A stretch of 64,000 bases of DNA from Thermohalobaculum sp039027855 (GTDB taxonomy: Bacteria; Pseudomonadota; Alphaproteobacteria; Rhodobacterales; Rhodobacteraceae): the NCBI GenBank assembly GCA_039027855.1, contig JBCCJI010000008.1, positions 101,168-165,167 on the forward strand, written 5' to 3'. The notes under the pieces were generated by a model that did not search any database, was not told the origin of the DNA, and saw only the letters and a list, made by a program, of their open reading frames with translations. Shown here piece after piece: positions 9,392-20,608 of this stretch (position 1 is the stretch's first letter; each line of letters opens with the position of its first letter). Position numbers and translations under genes: made by a program.

Positions 9392-9494
9392 GCTCAACCT
9401 CCGCTTTGACCGGTTTCTCCGGTTCTGCGTCGGCAAGAAGATGCGCCAATCATCGGTAAAGACGAATTGACGTTCTTCCTTCCGCGCTTGCGTA

Positions 9495-9974
9495 TCAGCC
9501 TTTTCCCTTGCGCCGCGGCCCCTTGGCCACAGGCCGTCGGGGTTTTGGGCTTTTGCCGGCTTGCGGCGCGGTCGGTGCCGTGCCCTCAGCCTCTTTCTGA
9601 AGCTTCAGCATGGCCCAGGCGGTTGAGCAGGCAACCGACACCTGACCGGCGCCCAAGGCCACGACCAGCGGCAACCAGCCGGCAGCCTCGGGCCCCGCCG
9701 CTGTGACGCGCCAAAGCGCGATGGCCCAGTAGATGGCGATACCGAGCCCCGCGACGACCAGCGTGGAGACCGTCGTGAGCGAGAGCCGCGACGCCGTCCA
9801 GCCGGCCAAGAGCGGCACGCCGAGCATCATGGCACCCAGGATGACCAGCTGCAGCGGCCCGATATCGCCCCCGAGATCAATGAGCCGCTCTCCCGCGATC
9901 AGCGCCGCCGGCACGAGCCAGACATGCGCCAGCGCGCCCACGGGGGGCAGGGCAAAGCGTGGCGTCGCGTCCAA
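9495..9974 (-). CDS. Hypothetical membrane protein, coupled to enolase
   Basis: 159 residues with about four hydrophobic helices between residues 15 and 120 and a strongly basic, Pro/Lys/Arg-rich tail (PKPRRPVAKGPRRKGKG). I do not recognise the family. The likely start is TTG 9974, only three bases after the enolase stop, with GAGGG nearby. This suggests translational coupling, although a rare start codon leaves the N-terminus uncertain. It ends 103 bases before the FtsB-like gene. Base composition matches its neighbours. Confidence 0.6.
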   Translation of the reverse strand: MDATPRFALPPVGALAHVWLVPAALIAGERLIDLGGDIGPLQLVILGAMMLGVPLLAGWTASRLSLTTVSTLVVAGLGIAIYWAIALWRVTAAGPEAAGWLPLVVALGAGQVSVACSTAWAMLKLQKEAEGTAPTAPQAGKSPKPRRPVAKGPRRKGKG

Positions 9975-9977
9975 CCC

Positions 9978-11270
<1,293 letters not shown>

Positions 11271-11358
11271 TGGGGATCCTCCGGTGGGCTCGTGGCGCGG
11301 GGTGTAGCGCGCCGGCGCGTCGCTTTGAAGAACCCTTGGGCGAAAGGCTGATTGCCGC

Positions 11359-12245
<887 letters not shown>

Positions 12246-12249
<4 letters not shown>

Positions 12250-13163
12250 GCCGCCCCTTCCACAGCCCGGCTCGCCTCGCGCCGCCGCGCGTGGATGTTG
12301 TACAGGTTGCCCGCTAGGATCAGCGCGGCACCGATGAAGACCGCCGTCTCGAGGCTTTCGCCGTAAAGGACTGCGCCAGCGCCGGCCATGGCGGGCAGGC
12401 GGAAGAACTCCATCGGGGCGACAACCGAAGCCGGCGCCATGAAGAGCGCTCGCGTGAGCCCCCAATGCGCGGTCAACCCGCACAGACCCACAAGCGCCAC
12501 CCAAGGCACCGCCGCCGCCGAGAAGATCACCGGCCCACCAAAGGGCAGGGTGCAAACGAGACCCATCACCGCCTGGCTCGCCGTCATCCAGAACAGGATG
12601 GTGAGCGCGGTGTCCTCGCGGCTCAGCCGTTTGGTGAAGATGTTGGTGAGGGCAAACCCCACCGCGGATGCGAGCGCCGCGCCATGGCCGATCTCCAACG
12701 GTGCATAGCCGGGCCGGGTGACGATCAGGATACCGGCGAAACCGATCAGGGTCGCGATCGCGCCCGCCCGGGTCAGCCGCTCGCCCAGCAGCAGGGGCGC
12801 CAGCATCGCCACCCAGAGCGGGTTGGTGAATTCCAGCGCCACCATCTGTGCCAGCGGGATCGTGGCGACAGCGTAGAACCAGCAGTTCTGCGCCCCGAAA
12901 TGCACGATGTTGCGCACCGCATGCTCACGGCCAAGGCCGGTCGCGACCTTGAGGCGCCCCTCGCGCCGAAAGATCAGCCCCGCGATTACCGTCACACCGA
13001 TCAAAGAGCGGTAGAACATGATCTCGTAAGTCGCCAATTCACTGGACAATTCCCGCCCGGCAACCGCCATGGCCGAGAACGACAGGATGGCGACGATCAT
13101 CCAGAGCGCGGCGATACCCGCCTGCCGACCGATGCCGGGCGTCTCGCTCGCTGCGTCGGTCAA
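12246..13163 (-). CDS. EamA/DMT-family membrane transporter
   Basis: 305 residues, roughly ten hydrophobic helices arranged as two EamA repeats, typical of the drug/metabolite transporter superfamily. The first repeat includes the AVAGRELSSELATYEIMFYR segment common in these proteins. Substrate unknown. The start is probably TTG 13163, which overlaps the stop of the DUF218 gene (TTGA). The stop overlaps the mazG start (ATGA). The three genes DUF218, EamA and mazG therefore form a coupled minus-strand unit. Confidence 0.82.
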
Positions 13164-13822
13164 TACACCATCTCCTCGCGGGTCGCATCGTCATAGCCGA
13201 TAAGGCCGAGCGCATGCCACGCCGCCACTTTGCCCGCGTTGTACCACCAGGCCATCGCCTCGCGCAGGATCAGACCGATACGCATGAAGTGCCCATGTTC
13301 GAGAAAGCCGCGTGCCGCCAGCCCCTGCACATCTCGGCCGAGAAAGGCGGCAAGCGCCAGGGCGCGCGGCAGATGGAAGGCATCCGTGACCACGGCATAA
13401 CGCTCGAACCCGGCCGCGTCGCCGAGCGCGAAGGAAAAGCGCAGGTTCTCCAGTGTCGTGCGGGCGTTGGGCTCCAGGATCATCGCGTCGCCAGAAATGC
13501 CGAGGGTGAGCATGTGGTCTGCAAAGAGCCCCGCCTCGCCCCGCGGAAAAGCCGGATCGTTCAAGGTGCCCGTCAGGATCGCGACATCGGCGCGGCCATC
13601 GCGCAGCACGCCCGCCGCCGCCCGGGCCCGCATCCGACCGATGAAGTTCTGCGTCTGGTCGGGATTCACGCCGCCACCCAGCACGATCAACGCATCGACC
13701 CGCTGCAGCCGATCCGCCGCATAGCGACTGGCGGCCCAGCGCTCCGCCACCATCACGCACGCAAGCGTAAGCGCACCGAAGAACGCGCCCAAAGTAACCA
13801 ATCGCCAGAGCCGCCGCATCAT
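13160..13822 (-). CDS. DUF218 (YdcF/SanA-like) membrane-anchored protein
   Basis: 220 residues. A hydrophobic N-terminal helix near residues 10-25 anchors a DUF218 domain with the signatures DALIVLGGG, ARAAAGVLRDG and AILTGT, then EPNARTTLEN and VVTDAFHLPRAL. Members such as ElyC and SanA act in envelope integrity. The exact role here is unknown. ATG 13822 begins MMRRLWRLVTLG. It lies 28 bases after guaA on the same strand and overlaps the next gene. Confidence 0.8.
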   Translation of the reverse strand: MMRRLWRLVTLGAFFGALTLACVMVAERWAASRYAADRLQRVDALIVLGGGVNPDQTQNFIGRMRARAAAGVLRDGRADVAILTGTLNDPAFPRGEAGLFADHMLTLGISGDAMILEPNARTTLENLRFSFALGDAAGFERYAVVTDAFHLPRALALAAFLGRDVQGLAARGFLEHGHFMRIGLILREAMAWWYNAGKVAAWHALGLIGYDDATREEMVY

Positions 13823-13850
13823 CCTCGGCGCCGCTGCATCGCCTGGCAGG

Positions 13851-15476
13851 TCACTCCCACTCGATGGTGCCCGGGGGTTTGGACGTCACGTCGTAGACCA
13901 CGCGGTTGATGCCGCGTACCTCGTTGATGATCCGGTTGGCGATGCGGCCGAGGAAGTCATGTCCGAACGGATAGTAGTCGGCCGTCATCCCGTCGACCGA
14001 GGTTACGGCGCGCAGCGCGCAAACATAGTCATAGGTCCGCCCATCGCCCATCACTCCGACGGTGCGTACCGGCAGCAGCACGGCAAAGGCCTGCCATATG
14101 GTGTCGTAGAGCCCGGCCGAGCGGATCTCATCGAGATAGATGGCGTCTGCGGCGCGCAGGATATCGAGCTTGTCGCGCGTGATGTCACCGGGGCAGCGGA
14201 TCGCGAGACCCGGGCCGGGGAAGGGATGACGACCGACGAGGCGATGCTCAAGCCCGAGCTCGCGGCCAAGCGCGCGGACTTCATCCTTAAAGAGCTCACG
14301 CAGGGGCTCGACCAGTTTGAGGTTCATGCGCTCGGGCAGGCCACCGACATTGTGGTGCGACTTGATCGTCACCGACGGGCCGCCGGTCGCCGACACGCTT
14401 TCGATCACGTCAGGGTAAAGTGTGCCTTGCGCGAGAAATTCGGCACCACCGGCTGCCTTGGCATGGTGCTCAAAGACGTTGATGAAGAGCTTCCCGATGG
14501 TCTTTCGCTTCTGCTCGGGGTCGGTCACGCCCTCGAGGGCCGAGAGAAAACGCTCACTCTCGTCGGCATGGACCAGCGGCACGTTGAAGCGGTCGCGGAA
14601 CAGGCTCACGACCTCGTCCGCCTCTCCCTCGCGGAGCATGCCGGTATCGACGAACACACAGGTCAACCGCTCGCCGATAGCCTCGTGGATCAGAACGGCC
14701 GCCACCGTGCTGTCGACCCCGCCTGAGAGGCCGCAGACCACGCGACCCTCGCCCACCTGGGCGCGGATCTTGGCGATGGCCTCGTCACGATAGGCGGCCA
14801 TAGTCCAGTCGCCCGCCATGCCCGCGATGCCATGGGTGAAGTTCTTTAGGATCCGCGCGCCTTCGGGCGTATGCACGACTTCAGGGTGGAACATCAGGCC
14901 GTAGAAGCGGCGGGCCGGGTCCGACAGCACCGCGCAGGGCGCATTCGGGCTCGCCCCCTCGACCGAGAAGCCCTCGGGCAGGGCGGTCACCCGATCGCCA
15001 TGGCTCATCCAAACCTCGGTGCTTTCGCCGGGGCCTATGATGCCGTCGAACAAGGGGCTGTCGGCCTGCATCGTCACGCTCGCGCGGCCGAACTCGCGGT
15101 GGTGCCCGCCCTCGGCCCGGCCGCCGAGCTGATGGACCATCACCATCTGGCCATAGCAGATGCCAAGCACCGGCACGCCCAGTTCAAAGAGGCGCGGATT
15201 GGCGCGCGGGCTGCCCGCGTCCTCGACCGAGGCCGGGCCGCCGGAGAGGATCACGGCCTTGGGCGAGAGCCGGGCGATCAGGGCATCGTCGGCGCGGTCA
15301 TAGGGATGGATTTCGCAATAGATCCCGCTTTCGCGGAGGCGTCGGGCGATCAGCTGCGTCACCTGGCTGCCGAAATCGACGATCAGGCAAGTCTCATGCG
15401 CCGGCGTCGTAGCGGCAGAACGCGATGCTGCAGGCGGCCTGGCGGGGGAAGTCATGTCATGCACCGGGTCCGGCAT
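13851..15476 (-). CDS. guaA: GMP synthase (glutamine-hydrolysing)
   Basis: Converts XMP to GMP using ATP and glutamine. 541 residues in three parts: a class I glutamine amidotransferase with nucleophile Cys in LGICYGQMV and HPEVVHT, an ATP pyrophosphatase domain with P-loop LSGGVDSTVAA, and the GMP-synthase C-terminal dimerisation domain ending VTSKPPGTIEWE. The N-terminal 25 residues (Ala/Ser/Thr/Pro-rich) precede the usual CLIVDFGSQ start, so a shorter start is possible. It is divergent from the MttB-like gene across 213 bases. Confidence 0.97.
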   Translation of the reverse strand: MPDPVHDMTSPARPPAASRSAATTPAHETCLIVDFGSQVTQLIARRLRESGIYCEIHPYDRADDALIARLSPKAVILSGGPASVEDAGSPRANPRLFELGVPVLGICYGQMVMVHQLGGRAEGGHHREFGRASVTMQADSPLFDGIIGPGESTEVWMSHGDRVTALPEGFSVEGASPNAPCAVLSDPARRFYGLMFHPEVVHTPEGARILKNFTHGIAGMAGDWTMAAYRDEAIAKIRAQVGEGRVVCGLSGGVDSTVAAVLIHEAIGERLTCVFVDTGMLREGEADEVVSLFRDRFNVPLVHADESERFLSALEGVTDPEQKRKTIGKLFINVFEHHAKAAGGAEFLAQGTLYPDVIESVSATGGPSVTIKSHHNVGGLPERMNLKLVEPLRELFKDEVRALGRELGLEHRLVGRHPFPGPGLAIRCPGDITRDKLDILRAADAIYLDEIRSAGLYDTIWQAFAVLLPVRTVGVMGDGRTYDYVCALRAVTSVDGMTADYYPFGHDFLGRIANRIINEVRGINRVVYDVTSKPPGTIEWE

Positions 15477-15689
15477 TGGGGCTCCTCACAACGACACCGG
15501 TCCCGTAGCGCCGATCGCTGCCCATGTCACGCGGCCCCGCTCCATCCTCCCCGACCCGATCCGCCACGAATGTCGCTCTGGGACGGCAGGGGGGCGAAAT
15601 CCGGCAGGCTCCCGCGCCAGAGTGACGCGATCACTGGGCCCGAGCAGCACGAGAGCCCGGGGGACGCGGTGATGGAGGAGGGTCCGATC

Positions 15690-17252
15690 ATGTCGGCCGA
15701 CGAGAGCATGGGCGATACCGGTAGCCGGCGGCGCGGGCGCGGTGGTGGCGGTGCGGCGCGCCGTGCCGCGCGCACCGGCCCCGATACCGAGCTGGTCCGC
15801 TACATCACCCGCATGATCCCGAATTTCGAGATCCTCGACGCCGAGGCGCTGGAGATCATCGAACACAACGCCGAGACCGTGCTTGAGGAGATCGGCGTCA
15901 ACTTCGTCGAGAACCCCGCCGCGCTCGCCCGCTGGCGCGAGGCCGGCGCGGATGTGCGCGAGGAACGGGTCCGCATCCCCCGTGGCCTGGCCCGCACACT
16001 CTGCGCAACCGCGCCCGCGACCTTCACCCAGCATGCGCGGAACCCCGCGCGCAATGTCGAGATCGGCGGGCGCAACCTGGTTCTCGCGCCGGTCTATGGC
16101 CCGCCCTTCATCCGCGATCATGCCGGTGGGCGGCGCTACGCGACAATCGCCGATTTCGAGAAGCTGGTGAAACTCACCTACATGTCGAAATGGCTGCACC
16201 ACTCGGGCGGCACAGTCTGCGAGCCGACCGATGTTGCGGTGAACAAGCGGCATCTGGACATGCTGGCGGCGCATATCCGGCTGAGCGACAAGCCTTTCAT
16301 GGGCTCGGTCACCGATCCGACGCGCGCCGAGGACAGCGTGAGGATGGCCGAGATCGCGTTTGGTGCCGATTTCGTGGCCGAGAACGCGGTGATGACCTCG
16401 CTCATCAACATCAACTCGCCGCTGACCTTCGACAACGTGATGATGGGCGCGCTCGAGGTCTATGCTCGGGCGGGGCAGGCCTGCATCGTCTCGCCCTTCA
16501 TCGTGGGCGGCGCCATGGCGCCGGTGACGGTGGCGGGAACGCTCACCCAGATCCTGGCCGAGGTGATGGCGGGCATCGCCTACAGTCAGCTGATCCGCCC
16601 GGGCGCCCCGGTGATCTTCGGCGCCTTCGTGACGTCGATCGACATGAACTCGGGCGCGCCCACCTTCGGCACGCCCGAGGCCTCGAAAATCCTATATGGC
16701 GCGGGGCAATTGGCGCGGCGTCTTAATCTGCCCTTCCGGTCAGGCGGTGGCCTTTGCGGCTCCAAGCTGCCGGATGCGCAGGCAGGCTACGAGACCGCCA
16801 ACACGCTGAACGCGGCGCTGCAGGGCGGCGTGAACTTCATGCTGCACGCGGCCGGTTGGCTTGAGGGCGGACTTGTCGCCAGCCCTGAGAAGCTGGTGAT
16901 GGATGCAGACCAGTGTGGTGCCTTGCACGCGCTGGCGGCCGGCGTCGAGATGGATGCGAACGGACAGGCGCTGGATGCGCTGGCCGAGGTGGGGCCGGGC
17001 GGCCATTTCCTCGGTTGCTCGCACACCCAGGCCAATTTCAAGACCGCCTTCTGGCGGTCTGACGTGCTGGATTACCGCCCGTTTGAAACCTGGGCCGATG
17101 ATGGCGGGCCCGACACCTTCCAGCGTGCCGCCAAGCGGGTGGACCGTCTGTTGAACGAGTACACGCCGCCGCCGCTCGATCCCGGTGTCGATGAGGCGCT
17201 GCGGGCCTATGTCGCCGAGCGCAAGGCGTCTGAGCCCGACGCCTTCGCCTGA
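15690..17252 (+). CDS. MttB-superfamily (trimethylamine methyltransferase-like) protein, non-pyrrolysine
   Basis: 520 residues covering the whole MttB fold. A low-complexity Arg/Gly N-terminus (GSRRRGRGGGGAARRAARTG) is followed by EEIGVNFVENPAAL and the barrel with HSGGTVCEPTDVAVNKRHLD, GSVTDPTRAEDS and GSKLPDAQAGYE. Classical MttB has an in-frame amber codon for pyrrolysine; here the frame is open throughout. Non-Pyl relatives include corrinoid methyltransferases for glycine betaine and other quaternary amines. Substrate unknown. No cognate corrinoid protein or activating enzyme is visible nearby. I chose ATG 15690 for the GGAGGAGGG upstream; ATG 15672 is an alternative. Confidence 0.88.
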   Translation: MSADESMGDTGSRRRGRGGGGAARRAARTGPDTELVRYITRMIPNFEILDAEALEIIEHNAETVLEEIGVNFVENPAALARWREAGADVREERVRIPRGLARTLCATAPATFTQHARNPARNVEIGGRNLVLAPVYGPPFIRDHAGGRRYATIADFEKLVKLTYMSKWLHHSGGTVCEPTDVAVNKRHLDMLAAHIRLSDKPFMGSVTDPTRAEDSVRMAEIAFGADFVAENAVMTSLININSPLTFDNVMMGALEVYARAGQACIVSPFIVGGAMAPVTVAGTLTQILAEVMAGIAYSQLIRPGAPVIFGAFVTSIDMNSGAPTFGTPEASKILYGAGQLARRLNLPFRSGGGLCGSKLPDAQAGYETANTLNAALQGGVNFMLHAAGWLEGGLVASPEKLVMDADQCGALHALAAGVEMDANGQALDALAEVGPGGHFLGCSHTQANFKTAFWRSDVLDYRPFETWADDGGPDTFQRAAKRVDRLLNEYTPPPLDPGVDEALRAYVAERKASEPDAFA

Positions 17253-17569
17253 GTTTCTGCCTGAACTTTTGCCTGCGCCTCTGCTCGGGAGTTCGCCCGG
17301 GCATCCAGCGCCATCAGGCGGCCGAGCGCGTCGACATGGCGCTCGGCCCGCCATGCTTCGGGGTGGGTCCGCCGCACCCGCTCCAACCCTTTCTCAAGTT
17401 CAGCCAGCGCCGCGCGCCTGTCCTCTGACGGGCAACGTCCGGCCTTCAGCAGTGACACGGCGACCTCGGCCGCGCATTGGCAGAGGCGCCGCGGCCGCAA
17501 GCTGTCGAGGGTGATCGCCCATTCGGCGACCTGCGCCCCGTTGTCGGTGGTGTTGAGATCCTTGGTCAT
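17207..17569 (-). CDS. Small DUF6477-like protein
   Basis: About 120 residues. The LDSLRPRRLCQCAAEVA start and the later RAERHVDALGRLMAL resemble the DUF6477 pattern (RRPRLLxRAAR ... RHVExL) found in Rhodobacterales; this call is from memory of the family. The tail contains an Ala/Gln repeat (AEAQAKVQAETQAKA). I chose ATG 17569 because GAGAGGAACGG lies upstream. The last 46 bases overlap the 3' end of the MttB-like gene tail to tail. It is divergent from the DUF6456 gene, the usual partner position. Function unknown. Confidence 0.6.
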   Translation of the reverse strand: MTKDLNTTDNGAQVAEWAITLDSLRPRRLCQCAAEVAVSLLKAGRCPSEDRRAALAELEKGLERVRRTHPEAWRAERHVDALGRLMALDARANSRAEAQAKVQAETQAKASGSDALRSAT

Positions 17570-17757
17570 CCGTTCCTCTCCATGACGTGTGCCGAGGAGA
17601 GGCGACGGGACGGAGCCGTTGCTGGCATCCCAGCGCACCGCCCGCTAAAGGTTACCAAAAAGTTAAAATTATGTTTTAGGTTGCAATTAAGATCTCGTTT
17701 ACTTTCTCACCCACATCGTCCGAGCGTCGCTAAGTGTTGCGTCAGCGAGGAAAAATC

Positions 17758-18945
17758 ATGCGTACCCAAGATATTCTGGTCACATGCTCAGAACGTGCAT
17801 CAAGGCTTTTTGGCCAGCGGTCGTTGTGTTGCAGCGCGCGCGATGCCGCGATCTACACCGCACATACGGGCCGCGGTCAGAGCCTTCGTGCCATAGCCGC
17901 CGTCACCGGCACTCATCCGTCGACCATCATGCGCACCGTTCGCCGCGTTGAGGAACGCCGTGACGACCCGTTGCTCGACCAGATGCTTGATCAGCTGGAG
18001 GAAGCCTGTCGCCCGGGTTGCGCACCCGCCGATGATGAGGCCGCAGAAGACGCGGTCGAGCATGGGGCACCGGCCGAGACCATCGCCTTCGAACCGCTCC
18101 GCCATGCCAGCGTGCCCATCCCGGATGCGGACACCGAGCGGGAGGGTCGTCGATTGCTGCGCAGGCTCTGCGAGCCCGGCTCGTTCCTGCTTGTCGCCAA
18201 TGGTGCCTCGAAGGCCGGGATCTTCTGTGCGGCCAACCAACACCGTAAACCGATCGCGATGCTGCCGGTGGGTCTCGCCGCGGCTTTCCTGCGCCATGAC
18301 TGGATCCGTATCGCGCGCCATACCGATTGCAGCGTGCGCTACCGCATCACCGATGTTGGGCGGGCCTTCCTGCGTCGCGCCATCGCAGAGGACAGCGAGA
18401 AGCGCCGCGCTGGCGATGGTCCGCAACCCTCGACGATCAGCCCGTTCAGCGCGCAGCATCAGGAAGAGGGCGCGGGCATCGTGCCCGACCCGGTCGACGG
18501 CACCCTGGTCAGGCGGCGCGTCAACCTGGCCGAAAGCGTCATCGGTTGGCTGGCGAAGCGGCGCGGCCCCGACGGCACGCCCTATCTGACGCCGGCCGAG
18601 GTCGAGGCCGGGGAGCGTCTGCGTTCCGACTTTGAACGCGCACAGATGGCACCTTCGATCACCCAGGATTGGCGCGCCTTCCTCACGCCGGGCGACAAGT
18701 TGGCCGGCAACAGCCCCGCACGGGGCCCCGCAGAAGGCCCGGCCGAGGCGCGCGCCCGTCTGGCCAAGGCGCTCGAGACGCTCGGACCCGGGTTGGCCGA
18801 TGTGGCACTGCGCGTCTGCTGCTTTCTCGAAGGGCTGGAAGCCTGCGAGAAGCGCTTCGGCTGGTCATCGCGTTCGGGCAAGGTCGTGCTTAAGCTCGCG
18901 CTGCAGCGTCTGGCCGACCATTATGGCACGGGCTCGGCCCACTGA
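17758..18945 (+). CDS. Helix-turn-helix protein with DUF6456 domain
   Basis: 395 residues. Near residues 35-70 is a helix-turn-helix-like stretch (SLRAIAAVTGTHPSTIMRTV). A second winged-helix-like region lies near 115-210. The C-terminal third, with WLAKRRGPDGTPYLTPAEVE, RVCCFLEGLEACEKRFGW and SGKVVLKLALQRLADHYG, matches the DUF6456 family typical of Rhodobacterales. Probable DNA-binding regulator, target unknown. I chose ATG 17758 with AGGA eight bases upstream rather than TTG 17734. The 100 bases before it are unusually AT-rich and should hold the promoter. Confidence 0.75.
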   Translation: MRTQDILVTCSERASRLFGQRSLCCSARDAAIYTAHTGRGQSLRAIAAVTGTHPSTIMRTVRRVEERRDDPLLDQMLDQLEEACRPGCAPADDEAAEDAVEHGAPAETIAFEPLRHASVPIPDADTEREGRRLLRRLCEPGSFLLVANGASKAGIFCAANQHRKPIAMLPVGLAAAFLRHDWIRIARHTDCSVRYRITDVGRAFLRRAIAEDSEKRRAGDGPQPSTISPFSAQHQEEGAGIVPDPVDGTLVRRRVNLAESVIGWLAKRRGPDGTPYLTPAEVEAGERLRSDFERAQMAPSITQDWRAFLTPGDKLAGNSPARGPAEGPAEARARLAKALETLGPGLADVALRVCCFLEGLEACEKRFGWSSRSGKVVLKLALQRLADHYGTGSAH

Positions 18946-19000
18946 AAGGCGCATGTCCCGCACCGCTTGACGCCATCGGGAAGCGGCGCGATTGGGGGGC

Positions 19001-19642
19001 ATGTCCGCGCACGCTTTCCGACTGATCGAAACCGATGCCGATGTGGCCGAGGGGGCCGCATGGTTGGCCAGGGCCGAGCCGCGGTTTGCCGAGGCCCTGG
19101 CCGCCACCGGCCCCCTGCCGCTCCGCCGCCGACCGGGCGGGTTTCCGGCGCTCCTCAAGGCGATCTGCGGCCAGCAGCTTTCGGTCGCCTCGGCCGAGGC
19201 GGTCTGGCGCCGGCTTGAAGGTGTAGGCGCCTGCACGCCCGACGGGATCGTGGTGCTTGACGATGCGGCGCTGCGTGACTGCGGCCTGTCGCGACAGAAG
19301 ATCGCCTATGCGCGGGCCATCGCCGAAGCCGGTCTGGACTTCGACGCGCTGGCCGCCATGCCCGAAGAGGAGGCGGTGGCCGAAATGACGGCGATCAAGG
19401 GCGTCGGCACCTGGACGGCGGAGATCTACCTGATGTTCGCCGTCGGCCGCGCCGATGTTTTCGCCCCGGGCGATCTGGCGCTGCAGGAAGGCGCGCGGCT
19501 GATCTTCGCCCTCGATGAGCGCCCCCGTCCGAAGCCCTTTCGCGACATGGCCGAGGCATGGCGACCCTGGCGCGCCGTGGCGGCGCGGTTGCTGTGGGCC
19601 TATTACGCCCAGGCGAAACGCCGCGAGGGCGTGAGCACCTGA
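19001..19642 (+). CDS. DNA-3-methyladenine glycosylase II-like (HhH-GPD) protein
   Basis: Base-excision-repair glycosylase of the AlkA type. 213 residues, shorter than E. coli AlkA because it lacks the N-terminal TBP-like domain. LLKAICGQQLSVASAEAVW opens the catalytic fold. The helix-hairpin-helix IKGVGTWTAEIYL is followed by the catalytic Asp158 in APGDLAL. This supports removal of alkylated bases; substrate range is not visible. ATG 19001 is chosen over TTG 18992. It lies 41 bases before the esterase gene, probably in one transcript. Confidence 0.87.
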   Translation: MSAHAFRLIETDADVAEGAAWLARAEPRFAEALAATGPLPLRRRPGGFPALLKAICGQQLSVASAEAVWRRLEGVGACTPDGIVVLDDAALRDCGLSRQKIAYARAIAEAGLDFDALAAMPEEEAVAEMTAIKGVGTWTAEIYLMFAVGRADVFAPGDLALQEGARLIFALDERPRPKPFRDMAEAWRPWRAVAARLLWAYYAQAKRREGVST

Positions 19643-19683
19643 ACCGAGCCGCGGGCCCCGACAGCCCCACGAGGAGAGAGCCG

Positions 19684-20373
19684 ATGAGCGCCGACACAAT
19701 CCTGCAGGGTCCTCGCATTCCGGCTGCCGATGGCAAGACGCGGGCGCTGGTGGTGCTGCTGCATGGCTATGGCGCGGATGGCACCGATCTCGCGGGCCTC
19801 GCCCAACCGCTGGCACCGGTGCTGCCGGGCGTGACGTTTCGCGCGCCCAACGCGCCCGAAGCCTGTCGCATCAATCCGATGGGGCGGCAGTGGTTCTCGA
19901 TCCCGTGGATCGACGGCTCCAGCGACGCAGAGCGCGATCAAGGCTTCGCCCGCGCCACCGAAACGCTGAAACGGTATCTCGAGGCCGCGATGGCCGATGA
20001 GGGGGTGACGCCCGCGGAGACGATGCTGGCCGGGTTCAGCCAGGGAACCATGATGTCGCTGCATGTGGGGCCGAGGCTCGCCAGCCCTCTCGCGGGTATC
20101 GTGGGGTTCTCCGGTCGTCTCGTGGTCACGCCCGATCTGGGGGAGGTGCCCTCGAAGACGCCGGTCGTGCTCATCCACGGCGATCAGGACGATGTCATCC
20201 CGGTAGCGGCGCTACAGGAGGCTCACGACGCGCTCTCTGCCGCCGGTTTCGAGGTCTCGGCGCATATCAGCCCGGGAACGGCCCATGGCATCGCACCGGA
20301 CGGTCTGACGCTTGCCGCACGCTTCATGATGGCGCAACTGCCCGACGCCGCGAACGCCGCGGCAATGGGGTAG
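19684..20373 (+). CDS. Phospholipase/carboxylesterase family serine hydrolase
   Basis: 229 residues, alpha/beta hydrolase of the carboxylesterase type. LLHGYGADGTDLAGLAQ forms the oxyanion loop. The triad is Ser119 in GFSQG, Asp170 in GDQDDVIP and His201 in GTAHGI. The segment NPMGRQWFSIPWID is typical of this family. Likely substrates are short-chain esters, but none can be assigned. ATG 19684 has GAGGAGAGAG upstream. It follows the glycosylase gene by 41 bases. Confidence 0.87.
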   Translation: MSADTILQGPRIPAADGKTRALVVLLHGYGADGTDLAGLAQPLAPVLPGVTFRAPNAPEACRINPMGRQWFSIPWIDGSSDAERDQGFARATETLKRYLEAAMADEGVTPAETMLAGFSQGTMMSLHVGPRLASPLAGIVGFSGRLVVTPDLGEVPSKTPVVLIHGDQDDVIPVAALQEAHDALSAAGFEVSAHISPGTAHGIAPDGLTLAARFMMAQLPDAANAAAMG

Positions 20374-20608
20374 AACGCCCAAGGCCTCGCCAAAACGCTA
20401 TGATGCTGCGAGGCGCGCCCTATCTGCTTGCGGCGGTAGGGTCGCTACCGATTGTCGTGGAATCGTTGCATGGTGCTGCTACCACGCGATTGTCAGGATG
20501 CATCTTGGGCGTTGCTCATCGTATCCCGCCATATATAGTGGATACATCGGGGTCGCACTTCCCGACTGGCCCCACAGGCGTCACACGCATGACGGCGAGG
20601 GCTGAGTT

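Noticed and set aside
14871..15689. Long N-terminal extension of the MttB-like frame
   Set aside because: It runs antisense through guaA, with no homology. A strong ribosome site sits before ATG 15690.
15690..17252. Pyrrolysine (in-frame amber) in the MttB-like gene
   Set aside because: The whole frame was read and no internal TAG occurs; the catalytic region is continuous.
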